Assembly: GCF_025195125.1 (NCBI RefSeq)
Contig: NZ_JAMGSL010000002.1
Coordinates: 186,001-250,000 of the forward strand
Direction of reading: 5' to 3'
Length of the DNA: 64,000 nt
Origin: Streptomyces sp. Je 1-79
GTDB lineage: Bacteria; Actinomycetota; Actinomycetes; Streptomycetales; Streptomycetaceae
Shown one piece after another: positions 15,907 to 24,369 of the stretch (position 1 is its first letter; each line of letters starts with the position of its first letter). The notes under the pieces were generated by a model, which was given only the letters and a program-made list of their open reading frames with translations, searched no databases and was not told where the DNA came from. The position numbers were made by a program, and so were the translations under genes.

Positions 15907-18099
15907 TCAGGGGAAGGAGACGACGGTGGACGGCACGGTCGAGGTGCCGGCGGGGATGGTGGACGCCCCGGTGTCGTTGATGACGTGGTTGTAGTGGCCC
16001 ATACCGCCGAGGGACACCACCAGGAGGCTGTGGAACTTCACCCCCGGCTTGACGGGTGCCTTGAAGCCGTGGTCCTGGACGATGGTCGGGTCCACGTTGT
16101 AGTTGCAGTAGCTTCCGAGGCCCCAGGCCTCGTGGGTGTTCACCGAGTCGTCGACCCGGTAGGCGGCGTACCCCTTCGTGCTGCCGTTCTGGATGGCGGC
16201 CTGGTTGGGGGCGTCGTACGCCTTCTCGTTCTGGTAGAAGATCGTGCGGCCGCGCTCGCCGTACCACTCGACGTCGTACTTGTTGAAGTGCTCGACGAAC
16301 AGGCCGGTGGCCAGCACGTCGTCGCCGTTGACCCGGACGCCGTAGTCGGCGCGGTTGGTCTCCCAGCCCCAGCCCTCGCCGTGGTCGGCGCGCCACACCC
16401 AGGTGTGGTCGATGATCGTGTCGTCACTGTTCACGACCATGCTGGTGGTGGCCTTGCCCGCGCCGGCGCCGCCGATGCGGATGTACACGTCCTGCACGGT
16501 GGTGGGGTTGGCGGCGTGGTCCGCGCCGGAGTTCTGCGGTCCGAGCTCCAGCAGCGTCGGGGAGTTGACCGGGCCTGCATCGATCAGGAATCCGGCGAGC
16601 CGGACGCCGTCGACGTCGGCCACCTTCATCGCGGTGACGCCGTTGTCCGGGATGATCGTGGCGAGACCGAGACCGAGCACGATGGTGTTCGCGCGGTTGA
16701 CGTTGATGGTCTGGTCGACGTGGTACACGCCGGGGGTGAAGAGCAGGTGCAGGCCCTGGGCCAGCGCCTGGTTGATCGTGGCGGCGGTGGCGCCGGGCTT
16801 GACCACGTAGAACCGGCTGAGCGGGACGGACTCGCCCTGCGGGGTGCCGTTGGCCCAGCTGGTGCCGCGGGCGTTGACGCGCTTGGCGGGCGCGAAGACC
16901 TTGTACTCGTTGCCGTCCAGGTAGAGGTAGGGCTTCTCGCGCGAGATCGGGGTGGTGTCGAGCGTGGTGTAGCGGGGCTCGGGGAACGAGGTGGCGGGTG
17001 CGCCCTCGACGCCGGAGAAGGTCTGGTTCCACACGCTGTTGGACCAGCCGTCGATCGCGCTGTCGCGGGTGTACCACTGCTGCTGCGAGTAGTTGCCGAT
17101 CTGGCCGTCGACCTTGGAGTCGGCGATGTAGCCGCCGCTGGCCCAGCCGTAGCCGTTCGGGGCGAGGTTGAGGCCGCCCTTGACGTGCATGCGGCGGAAG
17201 GAGGAGGCCTGGGAGACCGCCCAGCGGTTGGTGCCGTTGACGGGGTTGAGGGTCAGGCCCTCGGCGCCGCGCCAGAAGTTCTGGGTGGCGTTGCCGTTGA
17301 ACCAGCCCGCGTCGACGGTCACGTCACCGTTGATGGTGGTGTCGCCCGGGCGCAGGCCGAGGCCGGCGATCTGGGTGTAGAAGCCGATCTGGGCGTTGAG
17401 GTTGTTGTACGTGCCGGGCTTGAAGAGGAAGGCGTGCCGGCCGGAACCGAACTGGGCCGACTCCTGCTGCTGGAACACCTGGTCCAGCTTGCCCTGGATG
17501 TTGGGGGTCGAAGGGTCGATGACGTGCACGTTGGGGCCGAGGTCACCGCCGCCCGGCAGGACCGGGCCGCTGTCGCCGCCGCCGTACACCTGGAACTCCC
17601 AGAGCGAGTAGCCGTAGCCGGTGGCTCGTGTCACGCCCTGCATGCGTACGTACCGGGCCGTGCCTGATATCGCGAGGGTCTCCGTACCGCCCGCGCCGGT
17701 CGTGGTCGAGTAGGCCGTCGACCAGTTGGCGCCGTCCGTCGACAGTTCGATGCGGTAGGCCCTGGCGTACGCCCCCTCCCAGCGCAGCACCACCTGGCTG
17801 AGCGAGGCGGAGCTGCCCAGGTCCACCTGCAGCCACTGCCCGTCGGACGCGGCGCTCGACCAGCGGGTTCCGAGATTGCCGTCGACCGCGTCGGCCGCCG
17901 GGGTGCCGTAGTGCTCCTGGCTCGAAGCCGTGACGGGCTTACCTTGCGACAGCAGCACGGGAGCCGCCTGGGCCGTGGTCGTCGGAACCACCGCCAGGAG
18001 CGTGGCGGCCAGCGCGGTGACGACGGCACCCGCGAGACCGCGCCGCACGCGCTCGCGGGTCGGCGGTGAGGCCGCCAGAGGCATGCCAAAAGTGGACAT
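15907..18099 (-). CDS. Secreted discoidin plus twin beta-helix protein, possible GH55-like glucanase
   Basis: 730 aa from ATG 18099 (AAGGAG nine bases upstream). Signal peptide to about residue 45 (TTTAQAAPV), one discoidin domain (about 50-180, ending RATGYGYSLWEFQVYG), then two consecutive right-handed beta-helix regions: about 190-430 (FKPGTYNNLNAQIGFYTQ, DTTINGDVTVDAGWFNGN) and 440-730 (TPGVYHVDQTINVNRANT, TIIDHTWVWRADHG). Two stacked helices in one chain are the architecture of GH55 beta-1,3-glucanases, but I cannot assign catalytic residues, so the family remains open. Relatives in Streptomyces are often labelled adenylyl cyclase; nothing here supports that. A perfect LacI-type palindrome overlaps its promoter, so sugar-controlled expression is likely. 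Confidence 0.7.
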   Translation of the reverse strand: MSTFGMPLAASPPTRERVRRGLAGAVVTALAATLLAVVPTTTAQAAPVLLSQGKPVTASSQEHYGTPAADAVDGNLGTRWSSAASDGQWLQVDLGSSASLSQVVLRWEGAYARAYRIELSTDGANWSTAYSTTTGAGGTETLAISGTARYVRMQGVTRATGYGYSLWEFQVYGGGDSGPVLPGGGDLGPNVHVIDPSTPNIQGKLDQVFQQQESAQFGSGRHAFLFKPGTYNNLNAQIGFYTQIAGLGLRPGDTTINGDVTVDAGWFNGNATQNFWRGAEGLTLNPVNGTNRWAVSQASSFRRMHVKGGLNLAPNGYGWASGGYIADSKVDGQIGNYSQQQWYTRDSAIDGWSNSVWNQTFSGVEGAPATSFPEPRYTTLDTTPISREKPYLYLDGNEYKVFAPAKRVNARGTSWANGTPQGESVPLSRFYVVKPGATAATINQALAQGLHLLFTPGVYHVDQTINVNRANTIVLGLGLATIIPDNGVTAMKVADVDGVRLAGFLIDAGPVNSPTLLELGPQNSGADHAANPTTVQDVYIRIGGAGAGKATTSMVVNSDDTIIDHTWVWRADHGEGWGWETNRADYGVRVNGDDVLATGLFVEHFNKYDVEWYGERGRTIFYQNEKAYDAPNQAAIQNGSTKGYAAYRVDDSVNTHEAWGLGSYCNYNVDPTIVQDHGFKAPVKPGVKFHSLLVVSLGGMGHYNHVINDTGASTIPAGTSTVPSTVVSFP

Positions 18100-18133
18100 A
18101 AGGGGTGTCTCCTTGAAGCGAGAGAGGCGCGTG

Positions 18134-18147
18134 GGAGAGCGCTCTCC
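18134..18147. promoter_or_regulatory. Perfect LacI-family operator GGAGAGCGCTCTCC
   Basis: A 14-bp perfect palindrome 35 bases upstream of the beta-helix gene. It has the GAGCGCTC core of Streptomyces LacI-family sites (CebR-type). It lies just downstream of the predicted -10 element, where a repressor would block initiation. Candidate regulators in the window are the LacI proteins at 8625 and 36521. Confidence 0.65.
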
Positions 18148-18150
18148 GGA

Positions 18151-18179
18151 ACCATGCCCGCCCCTCCAGGCACGGTCAA
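18151..18179 (-). promoter_or_regulatory. Candidate sigma-70-type promoter of the beta-helix gene
   Basis: On the minus strand TTGACC (18174-18179) is followed after 17 bases by CATGGT (18151-18156), which keeps only the A and final T of the -10 consensus. An AT-rich block (about 18177-18220) lies upstream. The operator at 18134-18147 overlaps the expected start site. Confidence 0.4.
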
Positions 18180-18512
18180 TATCTCTGACAAGACTTTTCT
18201 TTTCACTTGGCTTAAGTGACGATGGAGGCCCTTCCGGGGCCAGATCGCGCCCGCTCGGGCGAGGACGCGCACCGACCTGCGAGTTCTCTTCCGAACGCCG
18301 GTACGCAGCTACGCGAGCGGGAGGACGCCCGGGCCGGGGTGGACGCGTCGGACGCCCTGGCCGTCTCACGCGGCGCCGCCCGCCGCGGAAGGCGCGGCCC
18401 TGCCCGCATCGGCTGACACGGACCGGCCCCCCTCATCCGCGGGCTCCGCTCGATGTGAGCGGGTGGCCGGGATCCGGTCTCCCGTGGGGCCCTTCTCACT
18501 CCCGGCCGTGAC
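18180..18512. other. Long intergenic stretch without a recognisable gene
   Basis: An AT-rich block at 18180-18220 includes CACTT-ggctt-AAGTG (18204-18218) and probably belongs to the promoter of the beta-helix gene. The remainder to the exporter stop is GC-rich with no credible start/RBS or protein family in any frame. Confidence 0.4.
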
Positions 18513-18528
18513 GAAGCCGGCCGGCTTC
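18513..18528 (-). terminator. Palindrome at the exporter stop codon
   Basis: GAAGCCGG-CCGGCTTC is a perfect 16-bp palindrome overlapping the last bases of the ABC exporter gene; it is the best terminator candidate for that gene. Confidence 0.4.
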
Positions 18529-20332
18529 AGCGCTTCGCCGTGTGCATCCTCGCGTAGGGGCCGCCCCGGTCGATGAGCTCGTCATGGGTTCCCACTTCCG
18601 CGACCCGCCCGCGGTCCATGACGACGATCCGGTCGGCGTCCTGGATCGTGGAGAGGCGGTGGGCGACCACGAAGACGGTCCGGCCCCGCACCAGGCGGCT
18701 CAGCGCCTGCTGGATCAGCGCTTCCGAGTGGTTGTCGAGGGCCGAGGTGGCTTCGTCGAGGACGAGCACGCGGGGATCGCGGATGAGGGCCCGGGCGATG
18801 GCCAGGCGTTGCTTCTGACCGCCGGACAGCCGCGCGCCGCGCTCCCCCACGACGGTGTCGACGCCGTGCGGGAGGCTGTCCACGAACTCCAGTGCGTGGG
18901 CGTCGTGGAGGGCCTGCCGGACGGCGTCCTTGCCGGCGTTGCGCAGACCGTACGTGACGTTCTCCTCGATCGTGCCCTCGAAGAGGATCGACTCCTGGGG
19001 TACGACGGAGACGAAGTGCCGGTAGGTCCTCAGGTCGAGCCGCGCCATGTCGGTGCCGTCGAGGAGGATGCGGCCGCCGGTGGGCCGGATGAAGCCGATC
19101 AGCAGGTTGAGGACGGTGGACTTGCCGGCGCCCGAGGCCCCGACGAGCGCGACGGTCTCGCCGGGCCGTGCCGAGAGGGTCACCTCCTCGACGGCGGTAC
19201 GGCGGTCCGCCGCCCCGGGCTCCCCGTAGGCGAAGGTCACGTTCTCGAAGTCGATGCGTCCCTCGACGGTGGAGATCCGCTCCTTGCCGGTGTTCCGCTC
19301 CAGGTCGGGCTCCTGGAGTACTTCGCCGATCGAGCGCACCGATTCCAGGCCCTTGCTGAGGACCGGCGCGAGGCTGAGCAGCGTGGTGACAGAACCCGTC
19401 AGGACGGTGAAGAAGCCGCTCAGCATGACGACGTCGCCGGCCGTGACGGGGAGCCAGCCGTGGTAGGCGACCAGCGCCGAACCCGTCAGGCACAGCAGAC
19501 CGAGTGTGTTCAGCACGATCCACGCCAGGGAGCCGAAGCGCCCGTTGAGCAGGTCGAGCCGGATGCCCTCCGAGCGGACCTCGTCCAGCGTGGCGTTGAC
19601 GCGGCCGAGGGCCGCGTGCTCCAGGCCGTGGGCCCGGGTGATGGGGATGAGCGAGGTCATCTCCCCCACGTGTGAGGACAGTTGTTCCATCCGGCGCCGG
19701 AAGAGTTCGTTCTGGTCGCGCAGTCGGCCCCGGAGCCTCATCACCAGCAGTCCCGCCGCCGGAACGACGATCAGGAAGACCGGCAGGAAGGAGGGGACGC
19801 GCAGCCCGATCACGACCAGTCCCCCGACCAGGGTGACCACCGCCGCGAGCCCGAGGTCGGCGCACTGCATGAGCATCTGCTCGACCGCTTCGGCGTCCCG
19901 GATCACTTTCGCCTGAAGGACACTCGCACTGGTTCGCGAGTGGTAGCCGATCGACAGCTGCTGCATGCGGGCGCACAGCGCCGAGCGCAGCATCGTGCCC
20001 AGTCCCCGCACGATGGTTCCCATGCAGCGCACGTAGACCAGGTGCAGAGGGAAGTTCAGTAGGAGAACCGTCAGGAGGACCACGGTGGCGGTCCACAGTT
20101 CGGCCACGGGCCGGTGTTCCACCACCACGTCGAGTATCACCGCCGTGATGAGCGGCAGCAGCCAGATGGGACTGTGCTTGGCGACGAACGTCACGACGGC
20201 CACCGTCAGTCGTGGAAGCTCGGGACGCAGCAGCCGGCCGAGGGTGCGTACGGGGTTCTGCCCGCTGTAGGCGTGGTCGGCGGGCAGGGGGGCCGTCCGC
20301 GGGGTCGGCTGTTTCGGTCGCATGCGTGTCAT
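18527..20332 (-). CDS. ABC exporter (fused membrane domain and ATPase)
   Basis: 601 aa. The first ~340 residues hold six membrane segments of a type I exporter; the ATPase follows with Walker A GASGAGKST (about 397), Q-loop VVPQES, signature LSGGQKQR (about 504), Walker B VLVLDEATSALD and H-loop VVAHRLST, all intact. It should work as a homodimer exporting a lipid, peptide or drug. It is alone in its transcription unit, flanked by hairpins, in the middle of glycan hydrolase genes, so a role for it in glycan use is not obvious. No peptidase C39 domain, so it is not a typical bacteriocin exporter. Start ATG at 20332 has a weak GAGCAGAA site. Confidence 0.9.
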   Translation of the reverse strand: MTRMRPKQPTPRTAPLPADHAYSGQNPVRTLGRLLRPELPRLTVAVVTFVAKHSPIWLLPLITAVILDVVVEHRPVAELWTATVVLLTVLLLNFPLHLVYVRCMGTIVRGLGTMLRSALCARMQQLSIGYHSRTSASVLQAKVIRDAEAVEQMLMQCADLGLAAVVTLVGGLVVIGLRVPSFLPVFLIVVPAAGLLVMRLRGRLRDQNELFRRRMEQLSSHVGEMTSLIPITRAHGLEHAALGRVNATLDEVRSEGIRLDLLNGRFGSLAWIVLNTLGLLCLTGSALVAYHGWLPVTAGDVVMLSGFFTVLTGSVTTLLSLAPVLSKGLESVRSIGEVLQEPDLERNTGKERISTVEGRIDFENVTFAYGEPGAADRRTAVEEVTLSARPGETVALVGASGAGKSTVLNLLIGFIRPTGGRILLDGTDMARLDLRTYRHFVSVVPQESILFEGTIEENVTYGLRNAGKDAVRQALHDAHALEFVDSLPHGVDTVVGERGARLSGGQKQRLAIARALIRDPRVLVLDEATSALDNHSEALIQQALSRLVRGRTVFVVAHRLSTIQDADRIVVMDRGRVAEVGTHDELIDRGGPYARMHTAKR

Positions 20333-20358
20333 TTCTGCTCTGTCGGAAGACAGGGTGC

Positions 20359-20395
20359 GGGCGGCGCGTCGGTCCGTGGACCGTTCGCGCCGCCC
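20359..20395 (-). terminator. Hairpin terminator of the short GH87-like gene
   Basis: GGGCGGCGCG (20359-20368) pairs perfectly with CGCGCCGCCC (20386-20395), loop 17 bases, 28 bases past the stop codon. Confidence 0.7.
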
Positions 20396-20422
20396 GTACC
20401 CCTTACGTCTGTCGTGGCCGTG

Positions 20423-22468
20423 TCACCAGGTGGACGGTGCCGGCGGGGCGACGACCGGAGGACGGTCGTCACAGGTGAGGGTGTCGGGCAGCATCCACGG
20501 CGCGAGCCAGCCGCCGTCGTTGTCGCCGCGGTCGGTCAGGGCGAACTCGGATCCCGCGGTGGGGAAGTTGAAGGAGCCGCAGTTGTTGACGCCGACCGCC
20601 CCGACATTGCGGGCGTCGACGTTCTCGAAGGTGGCGGAGCCCTTCACCCTTGCGCTGAGGACGGAGGTGCCGGTGCCGTCGACGCGGACGTCCTTGAAGT
20701 GGACGGCCGGGATGTCCACCTTGTCTTTCACCCCGTAGTCGCTGACCAGCATGATCGCGTTGTAGGTGGAGTCGAGGTAGTGATCGCCGGTGACCTGGAT
20801 GTCGGCGTCGATGCTCTTGTCCAGGGCGTAGAACCAGAGGGCGCCGAGGCCGATCTTCCAGTTGAGGTCGAGGGTGCCGGCGCGGACGGTGGTGTTGCCG
20901 GTGAAGCGGAGGGTGCCGGTGAAGGGCTCGGCTCCGAACCGGGAGCCGGCGTGCAGGCCGCTGCCCTCGCGGACGGGGTCGGCGACGAGGTTCCCCCTGA
21001 CGGTGTTGTCCTCGCCGCCGTAGATCGCGATGCCGTTGGCGAGGGTCGGGGACTGGACGGTGTTGCGGGAGAAGGTGTTGCGCGCGTCGGTGGTCGTGTC
21101 CGACCACATGGCCAGGCCGTCGTCGCCGGTGTTGCGGATGAAGTTGTTGTGGGCGAGGGAGTCGGTGACACCGGTGTGGAAGTTGAGGGCGTCCGCGATC
21201 TGGTCGGTGATCACGTTGTTCGTGACCCTGACCTTCGACATGGGGCCGTCGAACCACAGGCCGACCTTGGTGTGGTGGATGTACAGGCCGTCGATGGTGG
21301 AGTCGCTCATGGCGCCGCCGATGGCGTTGACCTGGTCGCTGTCGATCCGCTCGCGGACGTCGCCCTCGATGGCGAAACCGCGCAGATGCACGTTGCGGCT
21401 GCCGCCCTCGGCCGCGCTCCTGCCGTAGAGGCCGACGCCGGTGTGCCGGGAGCCGTCGGGTGCGGGCGCGGCCAGGGTGACCTGACGGCCCTTGAGGATC
21501 GTGTGCCAGTTACCGGCACCGACGATCGTGACGTCGTCGACGACGAGGTGCCGGTCGACCCGGAAGGTGCCCGGCGGCAGGTGGACCGGCCGGTCGATCC
21601 GGCGGGCGAGGGCGATGGCGCGCTCGATGGCGGGGGCCGCGTCACGCCGGCCGGTGGGGTCGGCGCCGAAGGCCAGGACGTTCACGCCGCCGCGTTCCAC
21701 GTGCGGTGCGGCGACCAGTTCGGTGTCGAGGAGGTCGATGACGGTCCAGGCGGCGGAGCTGCCCTCGGGGACGGTCAGGCGGACCCGGTCGCCCGCCTTG
21801 TAGGTGCGGCCGAGGTGGAGTCGCTGCTCGTCGTAGAAGTGGGTGGGCCGGAAGGGCTTGGCGATCCGGGGCGCCGGGGTGGTGGCCGCGGGGACGCACG
21901 CGCACTCGGTGATCCACCAGTCGGGGTGCAGCAGGTCCGCCTGGGGGTCGTTGGTGAAGGGGTACTGGTTGTAGAGCCAGGAGTACTGCGAGGTGAGCGT
22001 CATCGGTCTGCGGTGGCCGCCGTTGACGGTGACGTCCAGCGGCGCGGTGATGCCGCCGCCCTCGGGGGCGTCCGGGATGCTGTAGCGGACGGTGAGGGCG
22101 TTGGCCGCACGCGGGAGGACGAACTCGACGTGCTGCTCGGGGGCCAGCCGCACCGCGGAGCGTCCGGACGCCTCGGAGGCAAGCGTGTACGGGGTGCGGT
22201 CGGGTGCGATGACGGTGCCGTCGGTGGAGGCGTTCTCCGCCTCCTGCTCGTCGAAGGCGACGGCGGCACCGCGCCCGGCGACGAGCTCGGGGGCGAGGCC
22301 GGCCCGCGTGACCACGGGGCCCGTGGCGCCGGCGGCCGGCTCCCGGCCCGCCGTACCCGCTGCGGCCACGCCGTCAAGGGTCACACTCAGGCTCAGTGCG
22401 AGGGCGGCGGTCGCCAGGACGGCTCTTCGGCCGCTGCGCGCGCCGCGTCCGGATCGGCTCGAGTTCAT
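20423..22468 (-). CDS. Secreted GH87-like right-handed beta-helix enzyme (short form)
   Basis: 681 aa from ATG 22468, with signal peptide AVLATAALALSLSVTLDG. Residues ~65-235 are a CBM6/35-like sandwich (FDEQEAENASTDGTVI, VEFVLPRAANALTVRYSIP), then a beta-helix from GGVNVLAFGADPTGR (~265). The helix holds D426 in IADALNFHTG and D449-D450 in RNTGDDGLAMW, spaced 23/24, the same spacing as in the two larger paralogues at 28070 and 32647 and as I recall for the catalytic Asp triad of GH87 alpha-1,3-glucanases. It lacks the discoidin and CARDB arrays of those paralogues. First Asp is in ADALN rather than ADGIN, so specificity may differ. Weak Shine-Dalgarno. Predicted to cut alpha-1,3-glucan or a related polymer outside the cell. 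Confidence 0.75.
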   Translation of the reverse strand: MNSSRSGRGARSGRRAVLATAALALSLSVTLDGVAAAGTAGREPAAGATGPVVTRAGLAPELVAGRGAAVAFDEQEAENASTDGTVIAPDRTPYTLASEASGRSAVRLAPEQHVEFVLPRAANALTVRYSIPDAPEGGGITAPLDVTVNGGHRRPMTLTSQYSWLYNQYPFTNDPQADLLHPDWWITECACVPAATTPAPRIAKPFRPTHFYDEQRLHLGRTYKAGDRVRLTVPEGSSAAWTVIDLLDTELVAAPHVERGGVNVLAFGADPTGRRDAAPAIERAIALARRIDRPVHLPPGTFRVDRHLVVDDVTIVGAGNWHTILKGRQVTLAAPAPDGSRHTGVGLYGRSAAEGGSRNVHLRGFAIEGDVRERIDSDQVNAIGGAMSDSTIDGLYIHHTKVGLWFDGPMSKVRVTNNVITDQIADALNFHTGVTDSLAHNNFIRNTGDDGLAMWSDTTTDARNTFSRNTVQSPTLANGIAIYGGEDNTVRGNLVADPVREGSGLHAGSRFGAEPFTGTLRFTGNTTVRAGTLDLNWKIGLGALWFYALDKSIDADIQVTGDHYLDSTYNAIMLVSDYGVKDKVDIPAVHFKDVRVDGTGTSVLSARVKGSATFENVDARNVGAVGVNNCGSFNFPTAGSEFALTDRGDNDGGWLAPWMLPDTLTCDDRPPVVAPPAPSTW

Positions 22469-22539
22469 TTCGGGCTCACTTCTGTCAGAGGTGATGCGGA
22501 CATCGCCCGGGCGCGAGGCCCAGGCCGTGGGAGCAACAG

Positions 22540-22581
22540 GCCCGGTGTGCCGCCCCCTCGCGAGGGGGCGGCACACCGGGC
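22540..22581. terminator. 42-bp perfect palindrome, terminator
   Basis: Bases 22540-22560 and 22561-22581 are exact reverse complements without any spacer (centre CCCCCTCG|CGAGGGGG). It lies between the end of the GH13 gene and the start of the GH87-like gene and would act as a terminator for the former. A loopless 21-bp inverted repeat is exceptional. Confidence 0.8.
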
Positions 22582-22650
22582 ATCCCCCCCGTGCGCGGCG
22601 TGGTCAGGTACGCCGTCGTACGGCGAGTTCTCCGTCGACCGGCGGCGTGG

Positions 22651-24255
22651 TCAGGTCCGCAGCCAGACGGCGGTGTCCGAGGGGAGCGTCCCGTCCGCCG
22701 GCAGCTCTTCACTGGCCAGCAGGACCTCGCTGTGCGACGGGAGGGGGACGGGGCCACCGGAGAGGTTCACGACGCACAGGAAGTTCTCCGCGCGGGCGAA
22801 GGTCAGCACTCCCTCGGGGGACGGCAGCCATCCCATCGGGCCGTCACCGAGTCCGGCCTCCGCGCGGCGCATCCGCAGCGCCGTGCGGTAGAGGCTGAGC
22901 ATCGATTCGGGGTCCGCGGTCTGCCGGTCGACGGCGTAGCGGGCCCAGTCGGCGGGCTGCGGCAGCCAGGTTTCCGTACCGGCGCCGAAGCCGTACGAGG
23001 GAGCGTCGGCCTTCCACGGCAGGGGTACGCGGCAGCCGTCACGGCCCGGGTCGGTGCCGCCGGAGCGGGCGTGCATGGGGTCCTGGATGCGGTCCAGGGG
23101 GATGTCGGCCTCGGGCAGTCCGAGTTCCTCGCCCTGGTACAGGTAGACCGACCCGGGCAGGGCCAGGGTGAGCAGGGCGGCGGCGCGGGCGCGGCGGGTG
23201 CCGAGCTCGAGGTCGGCCGGGGTGCCGAAGCGCTTCTTGGCGAAGTCGAAGCCGGTGTCCTCGCGGCCGTAGCGGGTCGCGGTGCGCGTCACGTCGTGGT
23301 TGCAGAGGACCCAGGTGGCGGGGGCTCCGACGGGGGCGTGTTCGGCGAGGGTGTCGTCGATGGTGCGGCGTAGCCGGTCCGGTTCCCAGGGGCAGGAGAG
23401 GAAGTTGAAGTTGAAGGCGGTGTGCAGTTCGTCGGGGCGGAGGTAGCGGGCGAAGCGTTCGGCGTCGGGCAGCCAGACCTCCCCGACGAAGACACCGCGG
23501 TACTCGTCCGCGATGGCCCGCCAGGAGCGGTAGATGTCGTGGATCTCGTCGAGGTCGATGTACGGGTGCGGGTCGACGCCCTCGACGAAGTCGCGGAGGT
23601 CGGAGTCCTTGGTGAGCAGGGCTGCGGAGTCGATGCGGACGCCGGCGACGCCGCGTTCGAACCAGAAGCGCAGGACGTCCTCGTGTTCGCGGCGCACGTC
23701 GGGGTGGGACCAGTTGAGGTCGGGCTGTTCGGGGGTGAAGAGGTGGAGGTACCACTCGCCGTCGTCGACGCGGGTCCAGGTGTTTCCGGAGAACTGCGAC
23801 GGCCAGTCGTTGGGCGGGAGTTCTCCGTTCTCACCTCGGCCGGGGCGGAAGTGGAAGCGTGCGCGCTCGGGGCTGCCGGGGCCGGCGGCGAGCGCGGCCT
23901 GGAACCAGGCGTGCTGGTCGGAGACGTGGTTGGGAACGATGTCGACGATGGCCCGGATGCCGAGCGCACGGGCCTCGGCGATCAGCTTCTCGGCTTCGGC
24001 GAGGGTGCCGAAGGCGGGGTCGATGGTGCGGTAGTCGGCGACGTCGTAGCCGCCGTCGACCAGCGGGGAGAGGTACCAGGGGGTGAACCAGACGGCGTCG
24101 ACGCCCAGTTCGGCGAGGTAGGGCAGTCTCGCCCGGACGCCCGCGAGGTCCCCGGTGCCGTCGCCGTCGCCGTCGGCGAAGCTGCGTGGGTACACCTGGT
24201 AGATGACGGCGTCGCGCCACCAGTCGTCGGTGCGGGACGGATGAGGGGCTGCCAC
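22651..24255 (-). CDS. GH13 alpha-glucosidase (oligosaccharide-type)
   Basis: 534 aa, cytoplasmic. The barrel begins WWRDAVIYQVYPRSF and has all GH13 regions: DIVPNHVS, nucleophile D209 in GVRIDSA, acid/base E259 in FVGEVWLP, and D321 in LCNHDVT. Its length and lack of starch-binding domains fit alpha-glucosidase/oligo-1,6-glucosidase rather than amylase. It should release glucose from short alpha-gluco-oligosaccharides brought in by the importer encoded just upstream, the arrangement of Streptomyces agl operons. GTG start with AAAGGA upstream. A hairpin separates it from the permease genes, so it may be expressed at a reduced or separate level. Nigerose-type (alpha-1,3) activity is plausible from context but not proven. 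Confidence 0.9.
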   Translation of the reverse strand: MAAPHPSRTDDWWRDAVIYQVYPRSFADGDGDGTGDLAGVRARLPYLAELGVDAVWFTPWYLSPLVDGGYDVADYRTIDPAFGTLAEAEKLIAEARALGIRAIVDIVPNHVSDQHAWFQAALAAGPGSPERARFHFRPGRGENGELPPNDWPSQFSGNTWTRVDDGEWYLHLFTPEQPDLNWSHPDVRREHEDVLRFWFERGVAGVRIDSAALLTKDSDLRDFVEGVDPHPYIDLDEIHDIYRSWRAIADEYRGVFVGEVWLPDAERFARYLRPDELHTAFNFNFLSCPWEPDRLRRTIDDTLAEHAPVGAPATWVLCNHDVTRTATRYGREDTGFDFAKKRFGTPADLELGTRRARAAALLTLALPGSVYLYQGEELGLPEADIPLDRIQDPMHARSGGTDPGRDGCRVPLPWKADAPSYGFGAGTETWLPQPADWARYAVDRQTADPESMLSLYRTALRMRRAEAGLGDGPMGWLPSPEGVLTFARAENFLCVVNLSGGPVPLPSHSEVLLASEELPADGTLPSDTAVWLRT

Positions 24256-24281
24256 GGGGCGGTCCTTTCGGGCAGGTGGTT

Positions 24282-24330
24282 CTTCGCCGCCGGCCCTGAC
24301 AGCGGGGCGGCGGATGGGCCGGCGGCGAAG
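24282..24330 (-). terminator. Hairpin between importer and GH13 genes
   Basis: CTTCGCCGCCGGCCC (24282-24296) pairs perfectly with GGGCCGGCGGCGAAG (24316-24330), 19-base loop. It lies after the permease stop codon and before the GH13 ribosome binding site. Confidence 0.75.
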
Positions 24331-24369
24331 GCTTCTGGGGTGGTGATCCGGGGCCGGGAGGGGGGCTGG

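Noticed and set aside
15907..18099. Adenylyl cyclase annotation for the discoidin/beta-helix protein
   Set aside because: No cyclase motif; the whole chain is discoidin plus beta-helix with a secretion signal.
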